Assembly (NCBI GenBank): GCA_000433255.1 | Contig: HF998239.1 | Location: 1-35,168 of the forward strand | Origin: Coprobacillus sp. CAG:605 | GTDB taxonomy: Bacteria; Bacillota_I; Bacilli_A; RF39; UBA660 | DNA: 35,168 bases | Direction of reading: 5' to 3' | Shown: in pieces, positions 22,150 through 30,393 of the stretch | Layout: each line of letters begins with the position of its first letter | How positions within the stretch are numbered: the first letter of the stretch is position 1 | Position numbers and translations under genes: made by a program | Notes under the pieces: model-generated | Told to the model about the DNA's origin: nothing | What the model saw: the letters and a program-made list of their open reading frames with translations, nothing else | Database searches by the model: none

Positions 22150-23913
22150 CTAATTCATATTTCGTTTGAACATACGCTCTAAGTCGTAAGTACTAAATTT
22201 TATCATGGTTGGACGGCCATGGCAGCAGTTATAAGGGTTATCACATTTTACAAGGTCGTCTAGAACACGCTGCATAACTTCTAAAGATACTTGCATGTTA
22301 GCTTTGATACTCATTTTGCACGCTAGTTGTTTAGTAACGTTTTCTCTAAATTTAAGTGGGTCGAATTTATTTCCTTGAGCAATTACTAAGTCAATTACTC
22401 TTCTAATGCCCTCTTCTTCGTAGCCTTTAACGAAGTATGTAGGATGTTCTTTTACGATATAAGTGTTAATACCAAATTCTTCGAGAACAATACCCATATC
22501 TTTTAAGAAATCAACGTATTTAGAAACGGTAATAAATTCGGTTGGGGATAGTTCGATAGTTATTGGTACTAAAAGAGGTGTCGTAACGATTGTACTTTCG
22601 GCCATGGCTTTTTGAAAACGTTCATAGTTAACACGTTCGTGCGCAGCATGCTGGTCAATTATGTATAGACCATCTTCGTTTTGGGCAATTATATAAGTAG
22701 CAAGTACCGAACCGATCGGTTTTAACTTTAGTTTCTTAATCTCACGGTTTTCAATTACCACATCGTCGTTATATTTTTCCTCTTCTTCGGCGATAGCAAA
22801 GTCGAATGATGTTTGAGAGACGGCCTTTTCTTCTTCATGGGTAATTTTTTCATCAATCATTTTATTTAGTTCTTCTTTTTCAATGATATCAGTAGTAGAT
22901 GTGATACGTTCTAAGGCACTTGGTATTAAAAGATTTTTATATAAAGCGTCTTTTAAAGTATTATAAATTAAATCATAAAGTCCTTGAATTTTACTTAGTT
23001 TGATATCCTGTTTTGTAGGGTGAATATTGACATCGATTAAGGTTGGGTCGGTGTTGATATTTAGGACAACAATGGGAAATTTGATATCAGGTTTATAGGT
23101 GTAATAAGCATCGTTAATGGCTTTGTTTAGTTCATTATTTCTTACGATACGACCATTTACAATAGTAGTCATGTGGTAACGATTAGATTTTAGAATTTCG
23201 GGCTTGCAGATGTAGCCGTAGATATCGTAATCGTCGTTAGAGGCTTTTACTTCAATCAATTTTGAAGATATTTGAAGGCCATAAATTTCGTGAATAGCTT
23301 TTTTTAGGTTGCCAGAGCCACTAGTTTTAACGATTACTCTTTCATTATTTAACAAAGTAAATTTAATTTTGGGATAACTTAGGGCTAGTTTTTCGATAAA
23401 CGCTACGCAGTTGGCTAGTTCAGTTTGCTCACTTTTTAAGTATTTAAGACGAGCTGGGGTGTTAAAGAAAAGGTTTTTAACTTCAATTTTAGTACCTATC
23501 CTACTATCGGTTTTTTCATCGGTAACAAGTTTACCACCCTTGATACTTATATGGGTACCAATTTTACTAGCACAGGTAGTCATATCAACCTCACTTACAG
23601 ATGCGATGGATGGTAAGGCTTCACCACGAAACCCCAAGGTATCAATAAAGAATAAATCATCTTCTTTGGTTAGTTTGGAAGTAGCATGTCTTTGAAAAGA
23701 TAATAAGGCGTCGTCATGTTCCATCCCTATTCCATTATCGGTAACGCAGATACCATTTAAGCCCCCATTAACTAGTTCAACTTTGATATAACTTGATTTG
23801 GCATCAATGGAGTTTTCAACTAGTTCTTTTAATACGGAAGAACAACGTTCAACGACTTCCCCAGCCGATATTTTGTTAGCTAGGTTATCACTCATGACAT
23901 GAATTCTACTCAT
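22150..23913 (-). CDS. mutL: DNA mismatch repair protein MutL
   Basis: 587 residues. The N-terminal GHKL ATPase has ELVENSIDA, DNGIGM, HATSKL and GFRGEALPSIASV. The C-terminal dimerisation domain contains DQHAAHERVNYE, the DQHA(x)2E(x)4E endonuclease motif, together with ACKMSIKAN and CCHGRPT. So this is the nicking type of MutL, as in Bacillus, not the E. coli type. The start overlaps the yqeH stop by 8 bases and its GGAGG site lies inside yqeH. No mutS is in the window, which is unusual since mutS often lies directly upstream of mutL. Confidence 0.95.
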   Translation of the reverse strand: MSRIHVMSDNLANKISAGEVVERCSSVLKELVENSIDAKSSYIKVELVNGGLNGICVTDNGIGMEHDDALLSFQRHATSKLTKEDDLFFIDTLGFRGEALPSIASVSEVDMTTCASKIGTHISIKGGKLVTDEKTDSRIGTKIEVKNLFFNTPARLKYLKSEQTELANCVAFIEKLALSYPKIKFTLLNNERVIVKTSGSGNLKKAIHEIYGLQISSKLIEVKASNDDYDIYGYICKPEILKSNRYHMTTIVNGRIVRNNELNKAINDAYYTYKPDIKFPIVVLNINTDPTLIDVNIHPTKQDIKLSKIQGLYDLIYNTLKDALYKNLLIPSALERITSTTDIIEKEELNKMIDEKITHEEEKAVSQTSFDFAIAEEEEKYNDDVVIENREIKKLKLKPIGSVLATYIIAQNEDGLYIIDQHAAHERVNYERFQKAMAESTIVTTPLLVPITIELSPTEFITVSKYVDFLKDMGIVLEEFGINTYIVKEHPTYFVKGYEEEGIRRVIDLVIAQGNKFDPLKFRENVTKQLACKMSIKANMQVSLEVMQRVLDDLVKCDNPYNCCHGRPTMIKFSTYDLERMFKRNMN

Positions 23914-24874
23914 GGCACCCTCCTAAGATAGAGGTTCTTGTTTCAATATATGGTTTAGCATTTTTACTTATCATAACCGTACAAGCTTTTTTGACATTGA
24001 TAAAGCCCATTCCTTTAATGACAATATCAGTATTATCTTTGATCCTTAAAGGATAGGTTTCAGTCGTACTAGCATATTTTTTCTTTAAGTCTAGGTCATT
24101 ACTGATATAAAAGATAACTTTATTTTGACCAAAGTTTTGAAATTCAAACATGTCTTCTATTATAAAGACTTGATTTTCTTTAGTTTGATAGCTTTTAGGT
24201 TTAATCATAATACTTGGGTTTATTTTTTTTACAAGGTTTAAGTTAGTTTCATTATATAATGGTTCTTGGTAGTTGAAACCAGGAGTGTCCATTAAAGCTA
24301 GAGAACCAATAGGAATATTGATAAAATCAAGAGTGGTATTAACACTGCTACTCGTTGTAATATCGTTTTTTCCAGTTATTTCATTAATTAAAGTACTTTT
24401 GCCACAGTTAGTATAACCAGCTAGGTAGGCTTTTTGAATGTTATTATTTTCCATGTACTTTAAAATACTTTTCGTATAGACATGTTTTTTGGCACTTAAA
24501 GCGATAATATCAGTAGTAACGTGGTATGTTTCTTGAAGAGATTTTATTAATTTGCCCCCGCTTATCTCGTTAGGTATGATATCACTTTTGCTTATAACCA
24601 AGATTTTAGGTGTGGTGATCCTTTGGAAGGTTTGCATAGTCTCAGCATTGATATTTAAGATATCAGTAAGAAAGAACACTGTACTAGTACTTTTATTCAT
24701 AAGATTAATAACATCTTGATTATTTTTATTAACTTTTTCAGGTTTTATTTGACCGTAATTAGTCATTTTAAAACAACGCATACAATATTTAGCGTCAGTT
24801 TTAGGCGTATAGCCAGGTTCATTTGGATTAATTTGTTGTAACTTAGTGCCACAACCAATACATCTTTTAATCAT
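23906..24874 (-). CDS. yqeH: YqeH-like circularly permuted GTPase
   Basis: GTPase linked to 30S ribosome assembly in Bacillus. 322 residues, shorter than the usual ~365. A zinc finger comes first (CIGCG at 5-9, YCMRCF later), then the GTPase motifs in permuted order: G4 SKSD, G1 GYTNCGKSTL, G3 DTPGFNY. The C-terminal domain is compact. The start overlaps the yqeG stop by 8 bases (ATGATTAA) and its end overlaps mutL by 8 bases, so the four-gene string is translationally coupled. In Bacillus, yqeG-yqeH is followed by aroE; here mutL takes that place. Confidence 0.92.
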   Translation of the reverse strand: MIKRCIGCGTKLQQINPNEPGYTPKTDAKYCMRCFKMTNYGQIKPEKVNKNNQDVINLMNKSTSTVFFLTDILNINAETMQTFQRITTPKILVISKSDIIPNEISGGKLIKSLQETYHVTTDIIALSAKKHVYTKSILKYMENNNIQKAYLAGYTNCGKSTLINEITGKNDITTSSSVNTTLDFINIPIGSLALMDTPGFNYQEPLYNETNLNLVKKINPSIMIKPKSYQTKENQVFIIEDMFEFQNFGQNKVIFYISNDLDLKKKYASTTETYPLRIKDNTDIVIKGMGFINVKKACTVMISKNAKPYIETRTSILGGCHE

Positions 24875-25388
24875 AATACTTTCCTCTTTCGAAAATTCCT
24901 TTTTTGGTGTAAGAATTTAATATTTTATTTTCTAAATAACGATTGAAGTGTGTAATAGCAAAGTCTTCTTCGTTTAATTTATCTACCAAGATAGATGTGA
25001 AATTCATACGGTTAGCCCCATATATATCGGTCATTAGTTGATCGCCAATACAAGCAATTTCCGTATCTTGATACTCATAGATTTTAAGAATTTTTTTGTA
25101 CTTGAACTTTAGTGGTTTTAGGGAGAAGGCGGCACAGTCAACATTAAGTTCGTTCTTAAAAAGTTCTACTCTCTTTTTCGGACTATTAGACATAATAATA
25201 ACTTTAAATTCTAAATCGTCTAGGTACGCGAATAATTCTTTTATTTTGCGGGTTGATTTTGACGCGTGAATTGGTACTAGAGTGTTATCTAAATCGAAGA
25301 TTAAACACTTGATACCTCGTTCTTTAAGTTTTTTATAATCAATTTTGTAAATATTTTTTGCATAAATATCTGGATAAAAATTTGCCAT
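24867..25388 (-). CDS. yqeG: YqeG-family HAD (IIIA) phosphatase
   Basis: 173 residues. Haloacid dehalogenase motifs: I is IFDLDNTLVP (Asp nucleophile and second Asp), II is IMSNSP, III has Lys in the LKPLKFKYKK stretch, and IV is IGDQLMTDIYGANRM. Typical length and order for YqeG, whose substrate is not firmly known; a phosphatidylglycerophosphate phosphatase role has been shown for related proteins. AAAGGAGTAGTCT precedes the ATG. First gene of the yqeG-yqeH-mutL-miaA operon and divergent from gmk. Confidence 0.92.
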   Translation of the reverse strand: MANFYPDIYAKNIYKIDYKKLKERGIKCLIFDLDNTLVPIHASKSTRKIKELFAYLDDLEFKVIIMSNSPKKRVELFKNELNVDCAAFSLKPLKFKYKKILKIYEYQDTEIACIGDQLMTDIYGANRMNFTSILVDKLNEEDFAITHFNRYLENKILNSYTKKGIFERGKYYD

Positions 25389-25410
25389 AGACTACTCCTT
25401 TGTCTTTAAT

Positions 25411-25439
25411 ATTATACAAAAGTTTTTCATAAAATGCAC
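25411..25439 (-). promoter_or_regulatory. Promoter of yqeG-yqeH-mutL-miaA
   Basis: Minus strand GTGCAT (25439-25434), 17 bases, TATAAT (25416-25411). The -35 is weak. Confidence 0.5.
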
Positions 25440-25459
25440 TAGGAAGTTAGTAAATTATG

Positions 25460-25468
25460 TGATATAAT
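25460..25468 (+). promoter_or_regulatory. Extended -10 promoter of gmk
   Basis: TGATATAAT with consensus TATAAT at 25463-25468 and no good -35. About 22 bases before the ATG at 25491, with TTAGGAGGG between. Confidence 0.6.
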
Positions 25469-25490
25469 ACTAAAAATTTTAGGAGGGCTT

Positions 25491-26168
25491 ATGAATATAA
25501 TTAAAGAAAAAAATTTAGGTAATTTGATAGTTATAAGTGGTCCATCGGGTGCTGGCAAAGATAGTATTATTGAAAATTTAAAAAAAATTAATAAGAATTT
25601 TTGGGTATCGATATCGATGACAACCAGAGCGCCACGTACAAAAGAAGTTGATGGAAAGTCTTACTTTTTTGTTAGTAAGGAAGAATTTGAAGATAATATA
25701 AAGAAAGATAATTTCTTGGAGTATGCGACTTATAATGGGGAGTATTATGGAACCCCTAAGAGTAAGATTTTAGATAAGTTACAACAAGGAATTGATGTTA
25801 TTTTAGAAATTGAAATACAAGGGGCTTTAAAGATAAAAGAGATTTTACCAGAGACGTTGTTTATTTTTATCTTGCCACCTTCAATGAATGAGCTTAAGAA
25901 GAGACTTATCAATCGTAAGACAGATAGTAAGGAAAAGATTATTAGTCGTTTTAAAAGGGCTTATCAAGAAATTAATGAGGTTACAAAGTATAATTATGTT
26001 GTTATTAATGATGATTTAGATGATGCCACTAATAAGGTTAATAGTATTTTAGTTAGTGAACGTTTAAGAGTTGATAGGATTGAAGATGTATATCTTGGTA
26101 ATATGGAAGAAGAATTACATGAGCTTTTAGTAGAAAAAGACTTAGAAAACAATAAATTAGAGTTCTAA
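25491..26168 (+). CDS. gmk: Guanylate kinase
   Basis: Converts GMP (or dGMP) to GDP with ATP. 225 residues. The Walker A loop is GPSGAGKDS at 17-25, followed by SISMTTRAPRTKEVDGKSYFFV (GMP binding), FLEYATYNGEYYGTP, ILEIEIQGALKIKE and the RL.NRKTDSKEKI lid. Odd point: the Walker A has Asp24 where most Gmk proteins have Ser/Thr/Gly, a loop more like that of PhnN ribose-bisphosphate kinase; the GMP-binding part is clearly Gmk. The C-terminus (MEEELHELLVEKDLENNKLEF) extends past the usual end by about 20 residues. Single gene with a strong terminator; rpoZ is not adjacent. Confidence 0.94.
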   Translation: MNIIKEKNLGNLIVISGPSGAGKDSIIENLKKINKNFWVSISMTTRAPRTKEVDGKSYFFVSKEEFEDNIKKDNFLEYATYNGEYYGTPKSKILDKLQQGIDVILEIEIQGALKIKEILPETLFIFILPPSMNELKKRLINRKTDSKEKIISRFKRAYQEINEVTKYNYVVINDDLDDATNKVNSILVSERLRVDRIEDVYLGNMEEELHELLVEKDLENNKLEF

Positions 26169-26180
26169 GTCTTTTTTATT
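26136..26180 (+). terminator. Terminator of gmk
   Basis: A 12-bp perfect stem AAAGACTTAGAA / TTCTAAGTCTTT (26136-26147, 26163-26174), a 15-base loop, then TTTATT. It overlaps the end of the coding region. Confidence 0.8.
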
Positions 26181-26301
26181 ACAATTTTTGAAATTTGTGA
26201 GTTTTTGAAATTCTGCAAAAAAACTATGCAGTTTTTAAATTTTAGAGCGTTTTTTGCGTTTGAAACGCGTTTTTGCTGCAGAAATTCGTACTTTGGCATT
26301 T

Positions 26302-26330
26302 TTGACATTATTAGTAAAAATTAATATGAT
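26302..26330 (+). promoter_or_regulatory. Promoter of the Rpn-family pseudogene
   Basis: TTGACA (26302-26307), 17 bases, TATGAT (26325-26330): near-perfect, although the gene behind it is broken. The bases between the gmk terminator and this site (26181-26300) hold a CTGCA / TGCAG hairpin followed by T's (about 26213-26237) and no gene. Confidence 0.7.
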
Positions 26331-26352
26331 ACCAAAAGAAAGGAAGTATCCT

Positions 26353-27226
26353 ATGATTAACGGCGAGCTTTTAGCCACCACTAATGATATTCCAGCAAAG
26401 ATTATTATGAAGAATTGTCATTTGTTTCGAGCTCAGATATTAAGCGATATAACGGGTATTTCGGAAGATAAATTTATTAGTAATGAGTTTATCGATACGA
26501 ATATCCCTATTAGTTTGAAACATTATTGTGCTTCAGATTTAGCTTTTAAAATAAGTGATAAATAGATTGTTACAGCCCGGGTTTATACATGCTATACTAG
26601 GAATAATAATGTTAAAGACTTTTTGTATCAAGCTAACTATCAAAATAATATTTGTGCGAGATTAAGAAGTCAAGGCAAAAGTATTGGGAATGCTAATGTA
26701 ACACAAATTGTGTTTTATCATAAATGTCCTAATATTGGTAATTTCTTTATTCAAAAGCAAGGTTGCCATAATAAAAAGCTGCATAATCACTCTAGTGAAA
26801 TGATAACTAGGTATACGATTAATCTTGACAATATAGATAATGTTTTGTACACTAAAAGTGTAAGCAAAAGATTAATTCTCAACTTAAAATTTCTATTGAG
26901 TGATGCAGAAACAAAATTAGAATTAGCCGAAAATAATAAGTTCTGGAAAGAAGTGATAAAACTGTCGGGAGTAATTAACTATGTTAGTTACTTTTGACGA
27001 AAATGGTATGCCTGTTTATGATTTAGACGCGGCAATTGATATTACAAGAGCATCTTTAATTGAAGAAGGCATAGAAATTGGCCGTGCTGAAGGCGCAAAA
27101 GCTGAACAAAAAACAATTATTACGGAATTAGTTAATAATGGTATGAGCATTGAAGAGTTATCTCAAAAGCTAAATATGTCTATTGCTGATATTAATAACA
27201 TCTTAAATCAAAATGTGACAAGCTAA
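26353..27226 (+). pseudogene. Rpn/PD-(D/E)xK nuclease-transposase family gene, decayed
   Basis: Start at the ATG at 26353 with AAAGGAAG before it: MINGELLATTNDIPAKIIMK... matches the N-terminus of the recombination-promoting nuclease/putative transposase family (typical ..INGKLLATTND..). The frame is stopped by a TAG at 26563-26565 after DLAFKISDK, but runs on in the same frame (IVTARVYTCYTRNNNVKDFLYQ...) to 26997. A shift of one base in a TTTT run near 26990 then joins it to the last frame (FDENGMPVYDLDAA... to NQNVTS, with the GIEIGRAEG tail and a C-terminal helix-turn-helix-like end). One nonsense codon plus one frameshift, and the expected acidic residue after the DK motif seems lost. Promoter and terminator still look good. 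Confidence 0.8.
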
Positions 27227-27228
27227 GG

Positions 27229-27262
27229 AAAAGAAGTAAGATTTCGCTCTTACTTCTTTTAT
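27229..27262 (+). terminator. Terminator of the Rpn-family pseudogene
   Basis: AAAAGAAGTAAGA / TCTTACTTCTTTT, a 13-bp perfect stem with a 6-base loop (TTTCGC). The T's form the 3' arm and are followed by ATG, so the free tail is short. Confidence 0.7.
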
Positions 27263-27277
27263 GTTATGAATCAAAAA

Positions 27278-27308
27278 AGAAGAGCTTCTTCATACTCTTC
27301 CCACGACT
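27278..27308 (-). terminator. Terminator of deoD
   Basis: Minus strand GAAGAG ... CTCTTC followed by TTTTTT; a tighter alternative pairs GAAGA with TCTTC around AGC. It lies about 40 bases after the deoD stop, behind a small TTGAT / ATCAA hairpin. Confidence 0.65.
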
Positions 27309-27336
27309 AATTGATGCTAAATCAAAAGTCAACCCT

Positions 27337-28068
27337 TTATTCTTTTATAATGGCATCTAATGCTAAAGTTATCATATTATCTAGAGACTTTTCTCTATCT
27401 TCGATAGATAGAACATCATCACTAAATTTAGAATCAACAGCGGTAACAATAGCAGTAGCTTTCCTATTAAAACTATTAGCAACGTGAACTAAAGCATAAG
27501 CTTCCATTTCCTCGGCTATAGGTTTAATATTACCTGGAATTCTTTTTAAAACATTATCCATATTAATATATGGTCCAAAGACATCACAAGTTAGAACTGT
27601 TCCAACATGAATATCTTTTCCTTGCTCTTTAGCAGTTGCTATAACTTTGTCATTTAATTCTTTAGATGGATAGACAATGTTTTTATCATAAGAATTATAG
27701 TTATAAGCAAAGTTAGATAAGCTGTAGACATCGTTTGCTAAGATAAGCTCTGGTACTTTGATATCTGGAGTTACTACTCCACAGGTACCGATGCGAATTA
27801 TTTCTTGGACATTAAAATAATAGAATAACTCGAATGCATAAATGCTCATACTTGGCATACCCATACCACTACCCATAATTGTTACAGGAACACCTTTATA
27901 AGTTCCCGTGAACCCAAACATATTGCGAACACTGGTAACTAGACGAGCGTTATCTAAAAATTTTTCGGCAATATATTTAGCACGTAAGGGGTCCCCAGGC
28001 ATTAAAACCTTGGGTGCTATGTCTTCTTTATTACACTTAATATGAATTGGTAATTCTTGTGGTTTCAT
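27337..28068 (-). CDS. deoD: Purine nucleoside phosphorylase (DeoD type)
   Basis: Splits purine nucleosides with phosphate into base and ribose-1-phosphate. 243 residues, typical of the hexameric class. Motifs: VLMPGDPLRAKYIAE near the N-terminus (phosphate site), TIMGSGMGMPSMSIY, IRIGTCGVV, EEMEAYAL (nucleoside-binding Glu) and TAVDSKF with the catalytic Asp. A GGGAGGAAAG site precedes the ATG. Single gene with its own promoter and terminator. Confidence 0.95.
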   Translation of the reverse strand: MKPQELPIHIKCNKEDIAPKVLMPGDPLRAKYIAEKFLDNARLVTSVRNMFGFTGTYKGVPVTIMGSGMGMPSMSIYAFELFYYFNVQEIIRIGTCGVVTPDIKVPELILANDVYSLSNFAYNYNSYDKNIVYPSKELNDKVIATAKEQGKDIHVGTVLTCDVFGPYINMDNVLKRIPGNIKPIAEEMEAYALVHVANSFNRKATAIVTAVDSKFSDDVLSIEDREKSLDNMITLALDAIIKE

Positions 28069-28093
28069 TTACTTTCCTCCCTATGATTACATT

Positions 28094-28122
28094 ATAATAC
28101 ATAGAGTTTTATTTTACGTCAA
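28094..28122 (-). promoter_or_regulatory. Promoter of deoD
   Basis: Minus strand TTGACG (28122-28117), 17 bases, TATTAT (28099-28094). Confidence 0.65.
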
Positions 28123-28143
28123 GAAACTCGTTGGTTTACACTA

Positions 28144-28172
28144 TTGCTTGTCAAGTTAAAATATGATATGAT
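28144..28172 (+). promoter_or_regulatory. Promoter of the DUF1292-like operon
   Basis: TTGCTT (28144-28149), 17 bases, TATGAT (28167-28172) with TGA before it. Start near 28179, giving a leader of about 15 bases. Confidence 0.65.
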
Positions 28173-28193
28173 ACACTACATTTGGGTGAAAAT

Positions 28194-28400
28194 ATGGAAA
28201 CAATAACAATTTTAGAAAATAATCAAGAGTTAATTTTAGAAGTATTAGATACTTTTTTATATAAAGGGGTTCAATATATAATTTATCAAGATAATGAAGA
28301 GATATTAGTTAATTCTTATATTGATGAAAAACTTGGTGAAGCGCCGCAAGAAGTCTATGAGATAGCAGTTAAGAGATTGGAGGATGTCATTAATGGATAG
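28194..28400 (+). CDS. DUF1292-like small protein
   Basis: 68 residues from the ATG at 28194, which follows GGGTGA; an earlier in-frame TTG lies too close to the promoter. Acidic, beta-rich pattern: ITILENNQELILEVLDTFLYKGVQYIIYQDNEEI resembles DUF1292 (YrzB) proteins, which have an EF.VLDTFE..GK.Y.. core. The match is by eye and the function of the family is not known. Its stop overlaps the next start (ATGGATAG), so the pair is translationally coupled. Confidence 0.65.
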   Translation: METITILENNQELILEVLDTFLYKGVQYIIYQDNEEILVNSYIDEKLGEAPQEVYEIAVKRLEDVING

Positions 28401-29643
28401 AATCGTAATAATGGGGACTAACAACAAGTCATTTAGTGTAATATACAATGGTGAAGTGGTTAATCGAAGTATTTTACAAATTCAGGATGACTTGAGGTTA
28501 TTAAAGAAAGGAAAAGCTCAAAGAGTTAGAATTAGGGATAAAGATTTATTAATATATTATAAAGGAGAAATTGTTACATTAAAGTCTTATCGGGAATTAG
28601 GTCATAATTGCCCAGCAACAAGAGATTATATTAGCCATGTTAAAAAGTATATTAAGCTTAGTACTAAGGCTAAGCATGTGGGAGCATTAGTAGTAGCGTC
28701 TTCGATTGCATTAGGGGTGGCTTCTTTTAAAAGTAATAAAGTACAGGCTGAAAATAATGATACGACAGTAACTAGTACTAAAGTATTAGATGATATGCAT
28801 GATTTATCTGGTAGTTATACAATGAATAATAATCCTAATTTTAATATTCATGATTATGAGAATATTGCGATACCTGAAGATGATGTGGAGGTTTTAGATA
28901 CTACTCCTACCCTTGATGTTCCTACTGAAGATACAGAAAAGACTGAAGATAGTGTTGAACAACAAGAAACTGTTACAAGCACTTATACTGATAAAGCAGA
29001 ACTTAACTTAGAATATGAATCTAGAGCGTACACAGATAGAAATTTATTAGTAAGAAATAATGACGATACCATGGCGGCAATTAAAAAATATGCTAATAAA
29101 TATATGATCGATGAAAACCTAGTAATGGCTATTGCTTCGCAAGAACGTGGGACTCATAGTCAAACGATGGATGATGGCGGTGGCTTAGGAATTATGCAAG
29201 TTCAAGTAGCAGTGCATCCAGATGGTAGTGCATTTAGTACCGTAATTAACGACAACGGTAATATTAAGAAAAGTCAGTTTGTTTATCATCATAATGAGTA
29301 TATAACATTAGATGGTAATATTGAAGCTGGTTGTGCCCTACTCCAATATTATTTAAATTACTTTAATGGTAATATGGCTATGGCCGTGTATGCTTACAAT
29401 AGTGGTCAAGGTCCCGTAAATAATGCAATTGTAGCATATGCTAGTGAAACTGGTTTATCTTATGAGAGTATTATGGCTAATAAAAGTGATTTAGATTGGA
29501 CGAAGTATTTAGATAGAGAATATTATTTGCCGGCGGTACTTAGTTGGTTAGATACTGATAATTTAACCATGTCTTATGCTCATGATGATATAGTAGAAAC
29601 GACAAATTATAGTTTAAATCATACGAAAAGTTTAGCAAAATAA
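28393..29643 (+). CDS. Membrane-anchored lytic-transglycosylase-like protein
   Basis: 416 residues from the ATG at 28393 (GGAGG 9 bases upstream). The cytoplasmic N-terminal part of ~95 residues is of unknown fold; one helix at ~97-112 is followed by SFKSNKVQAE. A disordered Asp/Thr/Glu-rich stretch reaches to ~215, then an SLT-like domain (220-400): LVMAIASQERG with the likely catalytic Glu251, GGGLGIMQVQV, and MAVYAYNSGQG. These are the three usual SLT motifs, with QERG in place of the common QES. The domain should act outside the membrane on peptidoglycan. The long N-terminal cytoplasmic part is unusual. Coupled to the DUF1292-like gene. Confidence 0.8.
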   Translation: MDRIVIMGTNNKSFSVIYNGEVVNRSILQIQDDLRLLKKGKAQRVRIRDKDLLIYYKGEIVTLKSYRELGHNCPATRDYISHVKKYIKLSTKAKHVGALVVASSIALGVASFKSNKVQAENNDTTVTSTKVLDDMHDLSGSYTMNNNPNFNIHDYENIAIPEDDVEVLDTTPTLDVPTEDTEKTEDSVEQQETVTSTYTDKAELNLEYESRAYTDRNLLVRNNDDTMAAIKKYANKYMIDENLVMAIASQERGTHSQTMDDGGGLGIMQVQVAVHPDGSAFSTVINDNGNIKKSQFVYHHNEYITLDGNIEAGCALLQYYLNYFNGNMAMAVYAYNSGQGPVNNAIVAYASETGLSYESIMANKSDLDWTKYLDREYYLPAVLSWLDTDNLTMSYAHDDIVETTNYSLNHTKSLAK

Positions 29644-29660
29644 GAAAAGTATGGTAAAAT
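29632..29660 (+). promoter_or_regulatory. Promoter of the 29682 gene
   Basis: TTAGCA (29632-29637), 17 bases, TAAAAT (29655-29660) preceded by TGG. It overlaps the end of the upstream gene. Confidence 0.55.
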
Positions 29661-29681
29661 ATAGGCCAAGGAAGTGTTTAT

Positions 29682-30365
29682 ATGATTAATTATGTATTAT
29701 CTTACAAAGATAAGGGAGATTATGTTGAAGTTTTATATGATAATATTTTTAAATGTGGCAAACCTAAAAGGTTAGAAAATATTGATTTATTTACTACTTC
29801 GTATACTGATATTGATACTATGAAAGTTGATCTATTTAAAAATGGGGCTTTGAATTTAAAAGGTATGAATAAAGATCTTAAGATTACTTATTTTTATAAG
29901 AATGCAACAAGAACTGTTAAAAGAGGGTTAATGTTTGCAAGTGATAAAGATTATTTAGATTATAATTTAGTTATGGCTCATGTATTAGATATTATTTCTA
30001 ACTATGAGAAATTAAATAAGTTAGATAATTTAGCAATAGATTATTTAAGAAAGATTATTAATCATTTTCAAGGGGCTTATGATCAAACAAGGTTAAATAA
30101 TATTAGTACTTATTTACGTCTTATGGAAATAAATGGTGGTTTAACTAGTAAGGAATTGAAATGTTTATTATACGATGTTAACTTTTTGATTAAGGGTATT
30201 ATTGTAAGAAATGAAGTAATTCAGTATCGTGGGATGCATGATTTAGGGGCATTTATTAGGGATATTGATGCGAATATCTTACCTAGTGAGTATCGTTTAA
30301 ACCCTGATATTGAACCAGATAAGATGGTATTAAGTAAGGAACTACCTGGTCAAATGGAATTTTAA
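29682..30365 (+). CDS. Unknown cytoplasmic protein
   Basis: 227 residues, no signal peptide or membrane helix, mixed charge. The N-terminal ~85 residues look beta-rich (YVLSYKDKGDYVEVLYDNIF..., ITYFYKNATRTVKRGL); the rest is helical (VMAHVLDIISNYEKLNKL..., LTSKELKCLLYDVNFLIKGI). No motif recognised. GGAAG site 8 bases before the ATG, its own promoter, and a strong terminator directly over the stop support a real gene. It follows the SLT-like gene in the same direction. Confidence 0.7.
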   Translation: MINYVLSYKDKGDYVEVLYDNIFKCGKPKRLENIDLFTTSYTDIDTMKVDLFKNGALNLKGMNKDLKITYFYKNATRTVKRGLMFASDKDYLDYNLVMAHVLDIISNYEKLNKLDNLAIDYLRKIINHFQGAYDQTRLNNISTYLRLMEINGGLTSKELKCLLYDVNFLIKGIIVRNEVIQYRGMHDLGAFIRDIDANILPSEYRLNPDIEPDKMVLSKELPGQMEF

Positions 30366-30393
30366 AAAAGTGGTTTTGTGACCACTTTTTAGT
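30364..30393. terminator. Two-way terminator between 29682 gene and the YwaF-like gene
   Basis: A perfect 10-bp stem AAAAAGTGGT / ACCACTTTTT (30365-30374, 30381-30390) with loop TTTGTG, between convergent genes; it overlaps both stops. Confidence 0.88.

Noticed and set aside
26201..26280. Hairpins CTGCA/TGCAG and GCGTTT/AAACGC as a small RNA gene
   Set aside because: No promoter is seen and the stems are short; the first may be a second terminator after gmk, nothing more can be supported.
26254..26352. N-terminal extension of the Rpn-family frame upstream of 26353
   Set aside because: It runs back through the TTGACA-17-TATGAT promoter and has no ribosome site; it is only an open stretch in frame.
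26570..26598. Possible internal promoter TTACAG-17-TATACT in the Rpn-family pseudogene
   Set aside because: The spacing fits, but the bases are better explained as coding sequence that continues in frame after the TAG codon.
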